From: Candidatus Binatia bacterium
Lineage (GTDB): Bacteria > Desulfobacterota > Binatia > UBA12015
Direction of reading: 5' to 3'
Assembly: GCA_029248525.1 (NCBI GenBank)
Contig: JAQWJE010000049.1
Location: forward strand, 186,001 to 250,000
DNA: 64,000 nucleotides
Shown: piece after piece, positions 26,318-35,477 of the stretch
How positions within the stretch are numbered: the first letter of the stretch is position 1
Layout of the letters: each line of letters starts with the position of its first letter
Notes under the pieces: model-generated
Databases searched by the model: none
Told to the model about the DNA's origin: nothing
The model's input: only the letters and a program-made list of their open reading frames with translations
Made by a program: the position numbers and the translations under genes

Positions 26318-27511
26318 TCAGTCGGGTAATCCGAGAACGCGCTTGGCGATAATATTCAGTTGGACCTCCGAGGTGCCGCCTTCGATCGAGTTGCCGCGAG
26401 ACCGCAGCCAGGATCGGGCCGTGCCCAATTCTCGGTCATCAAACCCTTCGCCCTCCCAGCCAATCGCTTGCGGGCCTGCAATCTGCATTTCGAGTTCGTT
26501 CCGGCGCATATTGATTTCGGTGCCGTGAAGTTTGAAAAACGAGGTTTCGGGCCCCGGCTTGTGGCCGGCCTTCATGCCGTCGCGTGAGCGCATCATGGTG
26601 AGTTCGAAAGCGCGCTGATCCATTTCGCCAGCGGCAATCTTGTCCCGCAATACGGCATCGGCGAGGCGACCATTTTCCTCTCCGGCATAGCGCTTGGCCC
26701 GAGCCGAGATGCTCTCGCCCTTACTGTTACCGCCGCCGGTACCAAACCCGGCAATCATGGTCCGTTCGTGGCCGAGCAAAGCTTTGGCCAGACGCCAACC
26801 GTCGTTTTCCGTGCCAACGAGGTTGGTCGCAGGGACGCGCACATCAGAGAGGAAGGTTTCGCAAAAGGGCGAGTAGCCACTGATCAACTGAATGGGCTTG
26901 GCCTCGACGCCCGGACTACGCATATCCATCAGGAGGAAGCTGATCCCGGTATGCTTGGTCGCGTCAGGGTCGGTCCGCACCAGAATAAACATCCAATCTG
27001 CCTGGTCGGCATACGAGGTCCAGACTTTTTGGCCATTAAGGACAAAATCATCCCCGTCTCGATCTGCTCGTGTGCGCAGGCTGGCGAGATCCGAACCTGA
27101 GCCGGGCTCCGAGTACCCCTGACACCAGCGGATCTCTCCGCGAATGATCTTGGGCAAGTGTTCGGCACAGAGTTCCTCGCTCCCCTCCTGCAGCAGAAGG
27201 GGTCCAATCATGCTGAGTCCGAAACCGATCAATGGCGGGCGCAGGCGGCGTTTGCGCATTTCCTGCGCGAGGATCTTGTCCTCCTCCTTGCTGAGACCAC
27301 CACCGCCGTACTTTGTGGGCCACTGGGGCGCGGTCCAACCTTTCGCGGCCATGCGATCGAGCCATTCTTTTTCGCCCGGATCAGCGAATTGCCAATGGGA
27401 ACCGCCCCAGCAGATTTCGTCGTTGTCTTTGACCGGCTTTTTGGCGAATTCCGGGGCATTCGCGTCGAGCCACTCGGCGGTTTCGTTTCTGAAATTTTCC
27501 AGTTCGGACAT
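26318..27511 (-). CDS. Acyl-CoA dehydrogenase
   Basis: A 397-residue acyl-CoA dehydrogenase, an FAD enzyme that introduces an alpha,beta double bond in an acyl-CoA. It has WLDANAPEF at the start, PTKYGGGGLSKEED, the FAD-side WCQGYSEPGSGSDLASL, and a C-terminal SIEGGTSEVQLNIIAKRVLGLP that carries the usual catalytic Glu position. The start MSELENF is supported by AAGGAG 8 bases upstream. It heads a three-gene minus-strand set with the triad-less isochorismatase-like protein and a second dehydrogenase that lacks this Glu, suggesting a heteromeric enzyme. Confidence 0.9.
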   Translation of the reverse strand: MSELENFRNETAEWLDANAPEFAKKPVKDNDEICWGGSHWQFADPGEKEWLDRMAAKGWTAPQWPTKYGGGGLSKEEDKILAQEMRKRRLRPPLIGFGLSMIGPLLLQEGSEELCAEHLPKIIRGEIRWCQGYSEPGSGSDLASLRTRADRDGDDFVLNGQKVWTSYADQADWMFILVRTDPDATKHTGISFLLMDMRSPGVEAKPIQLISGYSPFCETFLSDVRVPATNLVGTENDGWRLAKALLGHERTMIAGFGTGGGNSKGESISARAKRYAGEENGRLADAVLRDKIAAGEMDQRAFELTMMRSRDGMKAGHKPGPETSFFKLHGTEINMRRNELEMQIAGPQAIGWEGEGFDDRELGTARSWLRSRGNSIEGGTSEVQLNIIAKRVLGLPD

Positions 27512-27600
27512 CAGCAGTACTCCTTCGTTGCCCCTATTTAACGCCGGGAAGGGAGGGTTCACAAGGTGTCCGAAAAACCCGCCTCCGGTAGGGGTCTACA

Positions 27601-27630
27601 TTGACCTGCAGGGCGGATCTGACTTATGAA
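27601..27630 (+). promoter_or_regulatory. Candidate sigma-70 promoter of glpK
   Basis: TTGACC at 27601-27606 and TATGAA at 27625-27630 are 18 bases apart, with four of six matches in the -10. Transcription would start near 27637, giving a 23-base leader to glpK at 27660. It lies in the divergent gap between the dehydrogenase operon and glpK. No operator is recognised. Confidence 0.35.
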
Positions 27631-27659
27631 GGCGTCGAGAAACGAGGCGAATCGAGAAA

Positions 27660-29102
27660 ATGTCCAAGGCAGCCAGTCATACGATCGGAATCGACGAAGG
27701 AACTACAGGAGTGCGGGCGATCGTCCTCGATGCGGGGGGAACCCTTGTCGGACATGCCTACCAGCCCGTTCGCGCGGACTACCCGCATCCCGGCTGGGTG
27801 GAGCATCCCGCCGAGGAACTTTGGCAGACCACCAAGGGGGTCCTCGATCGGGCCCTCGCCGATGCCGGATTACGCGCTCCGGATATTGCCACGATCGGGA
27901 TTGCGAACCAGCGAGGTGCTGCCGCAATTTTCGATCAGATAGGTCAGCCCCTCGGTCCGATTTTGGGTTGGCAGGATCAACGCACGGCGACCCGCTGTGT
28001 CGAACTTCTGGAGCAGGGTTTCTTCATCATTCCGAATACAGCCGCTTCCAAATACGAGTGGCTCCTCCGGGAGCACGGTGGCGCGGGGCCGAAAGTACGC
28101 CTTGGGACGATCGATGCCTATCTCGCTTGCCGACTTTCGGAAGGTGATATCTTTGCCAGCGATCATTCCAACTACTCGGTCAGCGGTGTTTACGAGTTCT
28201 TCGGGGGGACGCTCGATCAGCGGACGATTGACCATTTGCAGATTGATGCGGATGCTCTGCCGACGCTTGTGGATTCGAGCAGCATCCTTGGTCATACCAG
28301 CGCGCGTGTCTTCGGAGCAGAGGTCCCGATCGCTGCCCTCGCGGGCGATCAGCATGCCGCGATGTACGCACAGGGGTGTCATGAGGTCGGGACGATTGAA
28401 ATCGAGATCGGCACATCAGCGATGGTCAAGAGAAACGAAGGTGAAGCCCTGGGCGAGGCACCGGCTGGCTCGTATCCTCTGGTACTCTGGTCCCTCGATG
28501 GGTCGCGGACCTTTTGCGTGGAGTCGCCGGTTTTGACAGCGGGAGCCGCGGCAGGCTGGTTGCTGGAAGGCCTCGGTCTGGTGGCTGATATCGAGAGTCT
28601 GGAACCCCTCGCACGCTCGGTTACAGATGCTGGCGGCGTATGGGCCGTTCCCGCTCTCGCGGGTCTCGGTGGACCCCATCTGGACCTCGAGGCACGGGGG
28701 ATGATCGGGGGGATCTCGCGCGCAACCTCAAAGGCGCATATCGCGCGCGCGATGTTGGAAGGAATTGCATGGAGGTGTGCCGAGGCAGCTGTCGCTTTGG
28801 GCGGGGAAAATGGGGCAGAGCGCATTCGGGTTGCTGGAGGCGCAGCGGCCAACGACCTTCTTCTGCAATTGGTGGCAGACGCCTCCGGGGCAGAGGTTCA
28901 GCGGCCTGCGTTACTGGATCGAGCTGCCTTGGGAGCAGCGTACCTCGCGCAGCGGGCTCTCGGCTTGACCACCGATCAGGAAATTTCGGAGCGTTGGCGA
29001 GCGGATCAAAGCTTTACGCCAAGCTGGTCACAGGATGAGCGCGCCACTCGGCGAGAAAAATGGCTTAGCCGGATCGCACTCTCTCGCGCTGCCGGCACCT
29101 GA
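27660..29102 (+). CDS. glpK: Glycerol kinase (FGGY family)
   Basis: A 480-residue sugar kinase-fold protein that phosphorylates glycerol to sn-glycerol-3-phosphate with ATP. The phosphate-1 motif GIDEGTTGVRAIVLD, the substrate-side PGWVEHPAEELW, the ANQRG segment and LGWQDQRT, the AGDQHAAMYAQG loop and VAGGAAANDLLLQ all follow glycerol kinase order. It is slightly shorter than the usual 495-500. Paralogous FGGY kinases with other polyols cannot be ruled out. The glycerol-3-phosphate dehydrogenase gene is separate at 45375. The ribosome-binding site is weak (CGAG). Confidence 0.78.
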   Translation: MSKAASHTIGIDEGTTGVRAIVLDAGGTLVGHAYQPVRADYPHPGWVEHPAEELWQTTKGVLDRALADAGLRAPDIATIGIANQRGAAAIFDQIGQPLGPILGWQDQRTATRCVELLEQGFFIIPNTAASKYEWLLREHGGAGPKVRLGTIDAYLACRLSEGDIFASDHSNYSVSGVYEFFGGTLDQRTIDHLQIDADALPTLVDSSSILGHTSARVFGAEVPIAALAGDQHAAMYAQGCHEVGTIEIEIGTSAMVKRNEGEALGEAPAGSYPLVLWSLDGSRTFCVESPVLTAGAAAGWLLEGLGLVADIESLEPLARSVTDAGGVWAVPALAGLGGPHLDLEARGMIGGISRATSKAHIARAMLEGIAWRCAEAAVALGGENGAERIRVAGGAAANDLLLQLVADASGAEVQRPALLDRAALGAAYLAQRALGLTTDQEISERWRADQSFTPSWSQDERATRREKWLSRIALSRAAGT

Positions 29103-29138
29103 CTTCTCTTAGGCACTCAGCTAAGATGCGAGGTCGCG

Positions 29139-30443
29139 ATGGAGCAAATATCTTCGGATAAAAAACAGCTTTGCGGAAGGCTGGTCGCGCTTCTCGCAAT
29201 CTTTTGGAGTTGTGTCGGCCCGCTCTCGGCCGACGCCGCCAAAGTCCCCGAATTGCTGGGCAGCGAACCGGTGGTGGGCGATCTCAGGTCTCTCGCGGAA
29301 CCCCGGCCTCGACCCCTTGACGATCTGAATGCGGAGCTGAGCCCCTATGGTGTCCGATTGGGGCTCGGTTATACGACAACGGTTCTGGGTAATCCTGTTG
29401 GCGGAGCGAACCAGGGCGTGAGCTATGCGGGTTTGATGGCCTTCGGCGTGTTCCTTGATCTGGAGGAATGGTGGGGGTGGAGCGATACGGAGTTCCATAT
29501 TTCAGGCTCCTGGGCCACAGGGTCCAGCTTGACTGCGGACCATATCCACAACACGGTCAATGTCTCCAATGTCTTCAGCGGGCAGGCCGCGCGGCTTTAT
29601 GAATTGACATTGCAATCCAAATTTTTCGATGAGCAGTTCGAAATTCGTATCGGAAAAATTTCGGCGGGCGAATATTTTGCGGTGAACCCGCTTGGTTCCT
29701 ATTTCCTCAATCTATCCTTTGATGACAACCCGGCTGCCGTCGCATATAACGACCCTGCTTTTGCAATTGACCCCGTCGCACTCTGGGGCATCATGGGCAG
29801 TCTGAAGTTGACCAACGAGCGATGGAACCTTCGGGCGGCGGTTTATGATGCCTCCAACCCGACGCAGTGGAATGAGTATAACAGTGGCTTGAATTTCAGA
29901 TTCAATCCCGCCAACGGCATGCTGTTTACGGGGCAACTCGACTACCATCTCCCGAGCATTGAGGGCGCGGGCCGCGGGGGCAGTCAGATGTCTATCGGCA
30001 TGTTTGTCGACACGGGGAAGCGCCCGCTTTTGACAAACGCCCAAGCCTCTCAGGAAGGCAACACCAATTTCTGGTTGACGGTACAGCATGATTTCGGAGA
30101 GATCGTGAATACAGGAGATCAGCTGGCCGGATTTTTGACAATGACGGGCGCGCCTCAGACGAACCTGAATATGTTTCCGTTCTCCGTCGCTTCCGGGTTC
30201 GTCTGGAACGGGCTGCTCGCTCAGAGGCCATCAGACGCTGTGGCGCTGGCCGCCTCCTATTATCGGTTCAGCTCCAAGCTCCCCGGGCAGACGCACGAGA
30301 TTGCTCTGGAGCTTGCCTATACCCTGAGGCTGACTCCATGGATGACCATACAGCCAGACCTGCAGGGCGTGCTCCGCCCTTCGGGTACGGGGAAAATCCC
30401 CAGTGCTCTGGTGATGGGTTTTTCTACCGAAGTCGTTTTCTGA
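29139..30443 (+). CDS. OprB-type carbohydrate porin
   Basis: A 434-residue outer-membrane beta-barrel protein. A signal peptide (LVALLAIFWSCVGPLSADA) follows a polar N-terminus. The mature part has LSPYGVRLGLGYTTTVLGNPVGG, a long run of alternating hydrophobic strands, SEFHISGSW-like amphipathic segments and a terminal strand ending in Phe (STEVVF), as outer-membrane proteins require for assembly. The family is the carbohydrate-selective porin OprB group, passive channels for sugars or polyols. It follows glpK by 36 bases on the same strand, so glycerol or a related compound is a plausible cargo; this is inference. It is good evidence of an outer membrane. Confidence 0.85.
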   Translation: MEQISSDKKQLCGRLVALLAIFWSCVGPLSADAAKVPELLGSEPVVGDLRSLAEPRPRPLDDLNAELSPYGVRLGLGYTTTVLGNPVGGANQGVSYAGLMAFGVFLDLEEWWGWSDTEFHISGSWATGSSLTADHIHNTVNVSNVFSGQAARLYELTLQSKFFDEQFEIRIGKISAGEYFAVNPLGSYFLNLSFDDNPAAVAYNDPAFAIDPVALWGIMGSLKLTNERWNLRAAVYDASNPTQWNEYNSGLNFRFNPANGMLFTGQLDYHLPSIEGAGRGGSQMSIGMFVDTGKRPLLTNAQASQEGNTNFWLTVQHDFGEIVNTGDQLAGFLTMTGAPQTNLNMFPFSVASGFVWNGLLAQRPSDAVALAASYYRFSSKLPGQTHEIALELAYTLRLTPWMTIQPDLQGVLRPSGTGKIPSALVMGFSTEVVF

Positions 30444-30577
30444 TTCCGGGCATTTTCCCGTATTCTGCGCTCGGCCTGTTCAGAATCCACGCAATTCCGT
30501 CGAGGGTAGAAGCAAGGGAAACAATAGGCGGGGTTCTGATTCGGAACGCTCCTTCAGCCAAGCGGAGGCATTCTCTG

Positions 30578-30778
30578 GTGTCGCCCTGGAAGCAAAAAAA
30601 TCTCACTCGATTGATCGTATACGGTCTGCTCTGCGCGGCGACCGGAGCCTACGTGTATTTTGGCTACGGCAAATGGATCGACACCTCAGTAGATTCTCTC
30701 TTTCACTGGAGGAGTGCGGCTGTAGATTCTGCCCGCGATTATCGAGGCGGGTCGGATCGCTCCGAAGAAAATCCGTGA
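30578..30778 (+). CDS. Small single-helix membrane protein, unknown function
   Basis: A 66-residue protein beginning with GTG (SPWKQKNLTRLIVYG). GGAGG at 30564-30568 stands 9 bases before the GTG and decides this start over longer readings. A positively charged start is followed by one membrane helix (residues about 11-27, LIVYGLLCAATGAYVYFG) and a polar, Asp/Arg-rich tail (DSARDYRGGSDRSEENP). It lies 134 bases after the porin and is convergent with the response regulator. The family is not recognised. Confidence 0.6.
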   Translation: MSPWKQKNLTRLIVYGLLCAATGAYVYFGYGKWIDTSVDSLFHWRSAAVDSARDYRGGSDRSEENP

Positions 30779-30833
30779 AGCTGATTGTCGACAGGAGCGG
30801 CGACGAGCTGTCGGGCCAGCAGTCTCGATGAGC

Positions 30834-32231
30834 CTATCTCACCGGGCGAAAGGAGGAGGCTTCGATCCCGTACTCGGCGAGCTTTCCCTGCAGGTGCTGG
30901 CGGTACATGCCAATTGCTTCTGCTGTCCTCGAGATATTTCCCTCGTGGCGAGCGAGGGCGGCTTCCAGAAAGGAGCGCTCGAACTCCGCAACGACAATTT
31001 GTTTGGCTTCCTTGAAGGGAAGCGTGTGGTCGACAGCCACGCCGACAGTCCCTGCTGTCGACTGTCGGACAGTATCCGGGAGGCCTTCGATATCGATCTC
31101 GATCCCGTCGGCCAAAACGACAGATTGTTCGATTACATGCTCCAGTTCCCGAACGTTTCCCTTCCACTCTGCGTCGGCCAGGGCGCGCATTGCCGCTGGG
31201 GTGAATCGAGCTCGCTCGCGGCCGAGGCGTTCGGCAATGCCGTCAAGGAAATAATCTATCAGAATAGGCAGGTCGCCTTCGCGCTCCCGGAGGGGAGGTA
31301 AGGATATCGGGACGACGTTGAGCCGGTAGAAGAGGTCTTCTCGAAAAGTCCCATCGGCCACCTTGGCTTCCAGATCGTGATTGGTAGCCGCAATGATCCG
31401 AACATCGACCTTCAGGGTGATGTCGCCGCCGACGCGTTGAATTTCCTTTTCCTGCAGTGCGCGCAGGATTTTCGCTTGTGTCTCGAGAGCCATATCGCCG
31501 ATCTCATCGAGAAAGAGTGTGCCCCCGTCCGCAAGTTCGAACTTGCCCTCGCGCGCGCGAACCGCCCCGGTAAAAGCCCCCTTCTCGTGGCCGAAGAGTT
31601 CGCTTTCGACGAGCTCGCGAGTGAAGGCCGCACAGTTCACCTTGACCAATGGTCGTTGTTTCCGGGGACTCCCGAGGTGGATCGCGTTGGCCACCAGTTC
31701 TTTGCCCGTCCCGCTGGGCCCCCGAACCAGGACCGTGAGGTCCGAGTCAGCCACTTTGCGAATCACTTCGAAAACGCGCTGCATGCTCGGGCTTCGACCT
31801 ACAAAATTATCAAGCCCGAGGGATGCTCCGATCTGTTCCCGAAGAAGTTGGTTTTCGACTCGGGTCGTACGCGTGTCGAGAACTCGCGAGACTTTGAGGA
31901 GCAACTCGTCATTATCGAACGGTTTGGGCACATAGTCCGACGCACCCAGTTTCATGGCGTCGACAGCGGTTTTTTCGGAGCCATAGGCTGTGATCATGAT
32001 CAGGGCTGTTTCGGAGGCGTTCTTCCGGGTCCAGGCAAGAAGCTCCATGCCGCTCATTCCCTGCATGCTGAGATCGCTGATGATGAGATGGTACGGGGTT
32101 TGCCCGATCGCCTCGATCGCCTCTTCACCCGAGGTGCAGACATCAACTCGGTAGCCCTTTTTTTTGAGCAACCTTTGAATCGCAATGCCGATGGCGGCTT
32201 CGTCGTCGACGACGAGAATCGAATGTTTCAC
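30834..32231 (-). CDS. Sigma-54-dependent response regulator (NtrC family)
   Basis: A 465-residue transcription activator. The receiver domain (residues 1-120) has VVDDE and the phosphoacceptor Asp in LIISDLSM. The AAA+ domain (about 140-380) has Walker A GPSGTGKE, the sigma-54 contact GAFTGA, Walker B TLFLDEIGD and the arginine-finger REREGDLP. A Fis-type helix-turn-helix ends the protein (NISRTAEAIGMYRQHLQGKL). The GTG start overlaps the kinase stop (GTGA), so they are co-translated and form a cognate pair. Target genes are not visible; a sigma-54 promoter search of neighbours would be the test. Confidence 0.95.
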   Translation of the reverse strand: MKHSILVVDDEAAIGIAIQRLLKKKGYRVDVCTSGEEAIEAIGQTPYHLIISDLSMQGMSGMELLAWTRKNASETALIMITAYGSEKTAVDAMKLGASDYVPKPFDNDELLLKVSRVLDTRTTRVENQLLREQIGASLGLDNFVGRSPSMQRVFEVIRKVADSDLTVLVRGPSGTGKELVANAIHLGSPRKQRPLVKVNCAAFTRELVESELFGHEKGAFTGAVRAREGKFELADGGTLFLDEIGDMALETQAKILRALQEKEIQRVGGDITLKVDVRIIAATNHDLEAKVADGTFREDLFYRLNVVPISLPPLREREGDLPILIDYFLDGIAERLGRERARFTPAAMRALADAEWKGNVRELEHVIEQSVVLADGIEIDIEGLPDTVRQSTAGTVGVAVDHTLPFKEAKQIVVAEFERSFLEAALARHEGNISRTAEAIGMYRQHLQGKLAEYGIEASSFRPVR

Positions 32232-34309
32232 GCGTAGATCTCCTCGGAGTTCATGGGTAAATCAATTTGAAAAGAGAGACCGCTACCCGGAACCTGAGAG
32301 GCGCGAATCTCGCCGCCATGCGCTTCGATCGTTCTTTTTGAAATAGCCAGTCCAAGCCCGGTGCCTGTTTCCTTGGTTGTGAAAAAAGACTCGAAAAGGT
32401 TGTCCAGATCCTGCGCCGGCACGCCGGGCCCTGTGTCGGTGACCTCGATGGAGACCTTGTTGAGGGCCGAGCTGACAGCGACGCGAATCTCCTTGGTCCC
32501 TTCGCTGTCGGCGAGAGCATCGCGGGCATTTTCGATCAGGTTGACCATGACGAGACGGAGTTTTTCGGCATCGGCTTTGGTGGAGAGTGCCGCCGGCGAT
32601 TGTACAATCAACTCGATTCCGGCAGAGCGCAGGCTGGGGCGTAATTCTTCGGCTGTACGCCGGGTAAGAGCGGCGAGATCGACCGATACCAGGGTAGGAT
32701 CGTCGCGCTTGGCGTACCGGAGAAGGAGCGCGACCTGATTTTCGATTCGGTCGAGAGACTCAACGATCAGCGTATGTTCCTGTTGGTAGGGCGAGTCGGG
32801 TTCCTCCACGAGCTGCTGGGCCAGACTGCGCGCCGCGGTGGCGGGGTTTCGGATCTCATGGGCCACTCGAGCCGTGAGTTCGCCGATCGCGGAGAGCTTC
32901 TCCGCGTGGGCAAGAGAGCGCTCGACCTCCAGGGTGCGTCCGAGCATATCGGCCCCGTCGAGAAGTAAACCGAGCTGGTCGGCGAAGCCTTCGATGGCCG
33001 ACAACTCTTCACTTCCGAAACTTGAGCCAACGAGATCCGTGCGCATCAGGATATGTCCCCATAGACGGCGCGAGCCACGGACGCAGACGACGCCTACGAC
33101 ATGAGCTTGATTGCGCGGACCACGCAACTCTTCCGGGAGGTGGGTGAGCTCGCCTCCTGCCAGCGTGCGCTTGGCGAGAGCATCTGCAGCCTCGCCGCGC
33201 GGCCAGATCTCTTCGAGTTTCTCGATGCGAAATTTCCCGAACGTCTGCGCGCCACCATCGCGCCAGATCAGGCCGGCACCCTCGAGTTGGAAGGCGTGAG
33301 TCAGAGCTGCCAATGCGCGGACGGAACATTGCTGCGTCCCCAGCGCCGGAGAAAGAGCATGAAGCGCTTCGCGCAAGACGCCTTGCTTGTTGTGGGCGCG
33401 CCTGAAAATGATGCGATCGAAGAGCGCCCAGCAAGCCTGCAGGCCTGCGCCGGCGATCAGGAGTCCATACACGGACCCGAGAAAGATCTGCATCCAGAAG
33501 CGCTCGTTTTCCGGAAGGAAGGAAGTCTCCCAATAAACGAGAAACGCACCGGCAATACCGGTTCCCACAAAGCAGAGCGCGACGAGTGTATCGCGCAAGA
33601 CTGCGCCGAGGTTCCGGATCGCAAAGGGCGCCGCGACCAGTGCACCGAAGAGAGCCATGGTCCACGCGGCGGTGAAGATCTTGGCGTCGCTGCTCTGGGT
33701 GAGGACGACACCGCTTACCGTGATCAGCAGAACGACGGCGGCACTGGAAACGACGCGAAGTGGTCGTTCGGTTGCACCAAATGGAGTCTTCCAGCTGGAG
33801 GTCTCGTTCTTTCGCAGACCCTGAATTGAAAGAAAGAACATCAGGGCCATATAGCCATATGTGATCCCGCCGTAGAGACGGCTGCCGAGACTTTGGTCGT
33901 AGGGCTGCGTGGATCCTGCCATCGCAATCAGACTGACAATGGTCGCAGAGCCATAGTTCAGGAGTAACCAGCGCCGACGCAAGATTGGCGCGCCCGGCTC
34001 GAAATAATGAGCCATATGGCGAAAGAGTGCGACCGCGGCGAAGCCCGCGAGATCATTCGCCATGACCATATAGGTGCCCAGGATCGAGTTGTCCGGATCG
34101 AGAGCGTCGGGAGCCAGAGTGGAGAGGGCTGCTGTAAAGTAGGCGATGCAGGTCGCAATGCCGAGCAGTGGGTGCAGGCGTGAGATCGGACCTTGCGCGC
34201 GGCCGGTGCGCAGGGCAATCCAGCCGGTCCGCGCGATGACCGCCCAGACCAGCATAACCAGAAAAAAGGCTCCGCTGACCAGAAGGTTGGAGAGTGGGAT
34301 TACGTGCAT
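32228..34309 (-). CDS. Membrane sensor histidine kinase
   Basis: A 693-residue kinase with about eight N-terminal transmembrane helices (residues 5-290), a GAF-like middle region (about 300-440) and the kinase core. The H-box is VAHEIRNPATAARS, with the phospho-His near residue 465. The ATP-binding part has NLIENARDAL, DTGPGVP and the GTGLGLAI G-box. The TM sensor resembles 7TM-type sensors. The H-box differs from PrsK (which has LHDLKN), so this is not the PEP-CTERM kinase. AGGA lies 7 bases before the ATG; an upstream TTG is less likely. It is co-translated with the sigma-54 activator. Confidence 0.92.
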   Translation of the reverse strand: MHVIPLSNLLVSGAFFLVMLVWAVIARTGWIALRTGRAQGPISRLHPLLGIATCIAYFTAALSTLAPDALDPDNSILGTYMVMANDLAGFAAVALFRHMAHYFEPGAPILRRRWLLLNYGSATIVSLIAMAGSTQPYDQSLGSRLYGGITYGYMALMFFLSIQGLRKNETSSWKTPFGATERPLRVVSSAAVVLLITVSGVVLTQSSDAKIFTAAWTMALFGALVAAPFAIRNLGAVLRDTLVALCFVGTGIAGAFLVYWETSFLPENERFWMQIFLGSVYGLLIAGAGLQACWALFDRIIFRRAHNKQGVLREALHALSPALGTQQCSVRALAALTHAFQLEGAGLIWRDGGAQTFGKFRIEKLEEIWPRGEAADALAKRTLAGGELTHLPEELRGPRNQAHVVGVVCVRGSRRLWGHILMRTDLVGSSFGSEELSAIEGFADQLGLLLDGADMLGRTLEVERSLAHAEKLSAIGELTARVAHEIRNPATAARSLAQQLVEEPDSPYQQEHTLIVESLDRIENQVALLLRYAKRDDPTLVSVDLAALTRRTAEELRPSLRSAGIELIVQSPAALSTKADAEKLRLVMVNLIENARDALADSEGTKEIRVAVSSALNKVSIEVTDTGPGVPAQDLDNLFESFFTTKETGTGLGLAISKRTIEAHGGEIRASQVPGSGLSFQIDLPMNSEEIYA

Positions 34310-34456
34310 AGTCGGTTCCTGTCGCAAGAAGCGAGCCAGACCAGCGGGCCATTGGACCAGCGGGTTCTCTGGGCCCTCGGGAGGACCGTCGACATTCGGA
34401 TCGCCACACTGCCTAATTCCCTATGCAGTGGGCTGCCGTAAAGAGTTTGGGGCGAG

Positions 34457-35440
34457 TTATTTTGGATCGGCGTCTGCCGCAAAGGTTTCTCTCAGGCAGG
34501 TTACCATATCGCGTGGTTTCCAGCCGAGTTCGTCGAAGATTTTTCGGTTCTCCAGCAGGGGTGGGACAGGGACCGGAATCGGGATCAGAAGGCGGGCGCG
34601 TGGCCCGCCGGCCTGGGACCAGGCTTCGGCAAATTCCCATAAGCTCTCGCCACCACCGCATACGTTATACGCTTCCCCGATCGATCGTTCGTTCTCGAGG
34701 CAGAGCAGCAGGGCTTCAGCGACGTCGGCGCCATGGACCAATTGAAGATGGGTGCCAGCCGGCCAGAGGGTGATCGGTGGTCGCAACACGAGGCGAACCC
34801 AGTGCATGAAGTTGAAGTCGTTGGCGCCGTAGATGCCTGTCGGTCGCAAGATCGTCAGTGAAAGATTCCGGTCCGCGGCGATAGCGCAGGCGCGTCGCTC
34901 GGCTGCGGCTTTGGATATGCTGTAATTATTGTTCAGCAAGCCGATCTCGTCGAGATCATGCAGGGGGGAGTCTTCGCGCAACGGAGCTTTCCGGTCGCGG
35001 TAGACATTCGCGCTCGATACGTGGACGATCCGCCGAACACCGCAGGCATCGGCAGCCTCCAGCACGCGCTCGATTCCACCGACGTTGGTCTGGATATAGG
35101 CGTCACGCTGCTTTTTGCGGATGCTGTACATGCTGCCGACACTGATCATTGCGGCAACCGAAGCGACGGCATCGCATTCCACGAAGCTTTCCTTGAGCGC
35201 CTCGAGATCGCCGAGGTCCGCGCGGCGAAGCTCCACGCCCGCGGCGCGAAGCTCGGGTACACGATCCGGGTTGCGCACAACTCCGATCGGAATAGCACCC
35301 CTCTGCAGCAAGGCGTCCACTACGTAGCGACCGAGAAAGCCGGTTGCGCCGGTGACAGCGATTTTCTTTCCCGAAAGATTGTCCACGGAAGGTTCGTACT
35401 GTGCGGAGGGAAGGCAGGCAAATTCCGCCGTCGCGGGCAT
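34457..35440 (-). CDS. NAD(P)-dependent epimerase/reductase (extended SDR)
   Basis: A 327-residue extended short-chain dehydrogenase. The cofactor loop is GATGFLGRYV after a 26-residue lead, and YSISKAAAE carries the catalytic Tyr and Lys. Other parts (LRADLGDLEALKE-like, PTGIYGANDFNF) fit NAD-dependent epimerases and 3-beta-hydroxysteroid-type reductases. The ATG is supported by GGAGG 5-6 bases upstream. It lies upstream of the kinase on the same strand with a 147-base gap, and is divergent from the deazaflavin-type gene with only 37 bases between starts. Substrate unknown. Confidence 0.82.
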   Translation of the reverse strand: MPATAEFACLPSAQYEPSVDNLSGKKIAVTGATGFLGRYVVDALLQRGAIPIGVVRNPDRVPELRAAGVELRRADLGDLEALKESFVECDAVASVAAMISVGSMYSIRKKQRDAYIQTNVGGIERVLEAADACGVRRIVHVSSANVYRDRKAPLREDSPLHDLDEIGLLNNNYSISKAAAERRACAIAADRNLSLTILRPTGIYGANDFNFMHWVRLVLRPPITLWPAGTHLQLVHGADVAEALLLCLENERSIGEAYNVCGGGESLWEFAEAWSQAGGPRARLLIPIPVPVPPLLENRKIFDELGWKPRDMVTCLRETFAADADPK

Positions 35441-35477
35441 TGGACCCTCCGAGCGCTTCTATGAGAGAAGGTCAGGA

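Noticed and set aside
32228-34309. PEP-CTERM/PrsK-type histidine kinase
   Set aside because: The H-box reads VAHEIRNP, not LHDLKN, and no exosortase or PEP-CTERM protein is seen.
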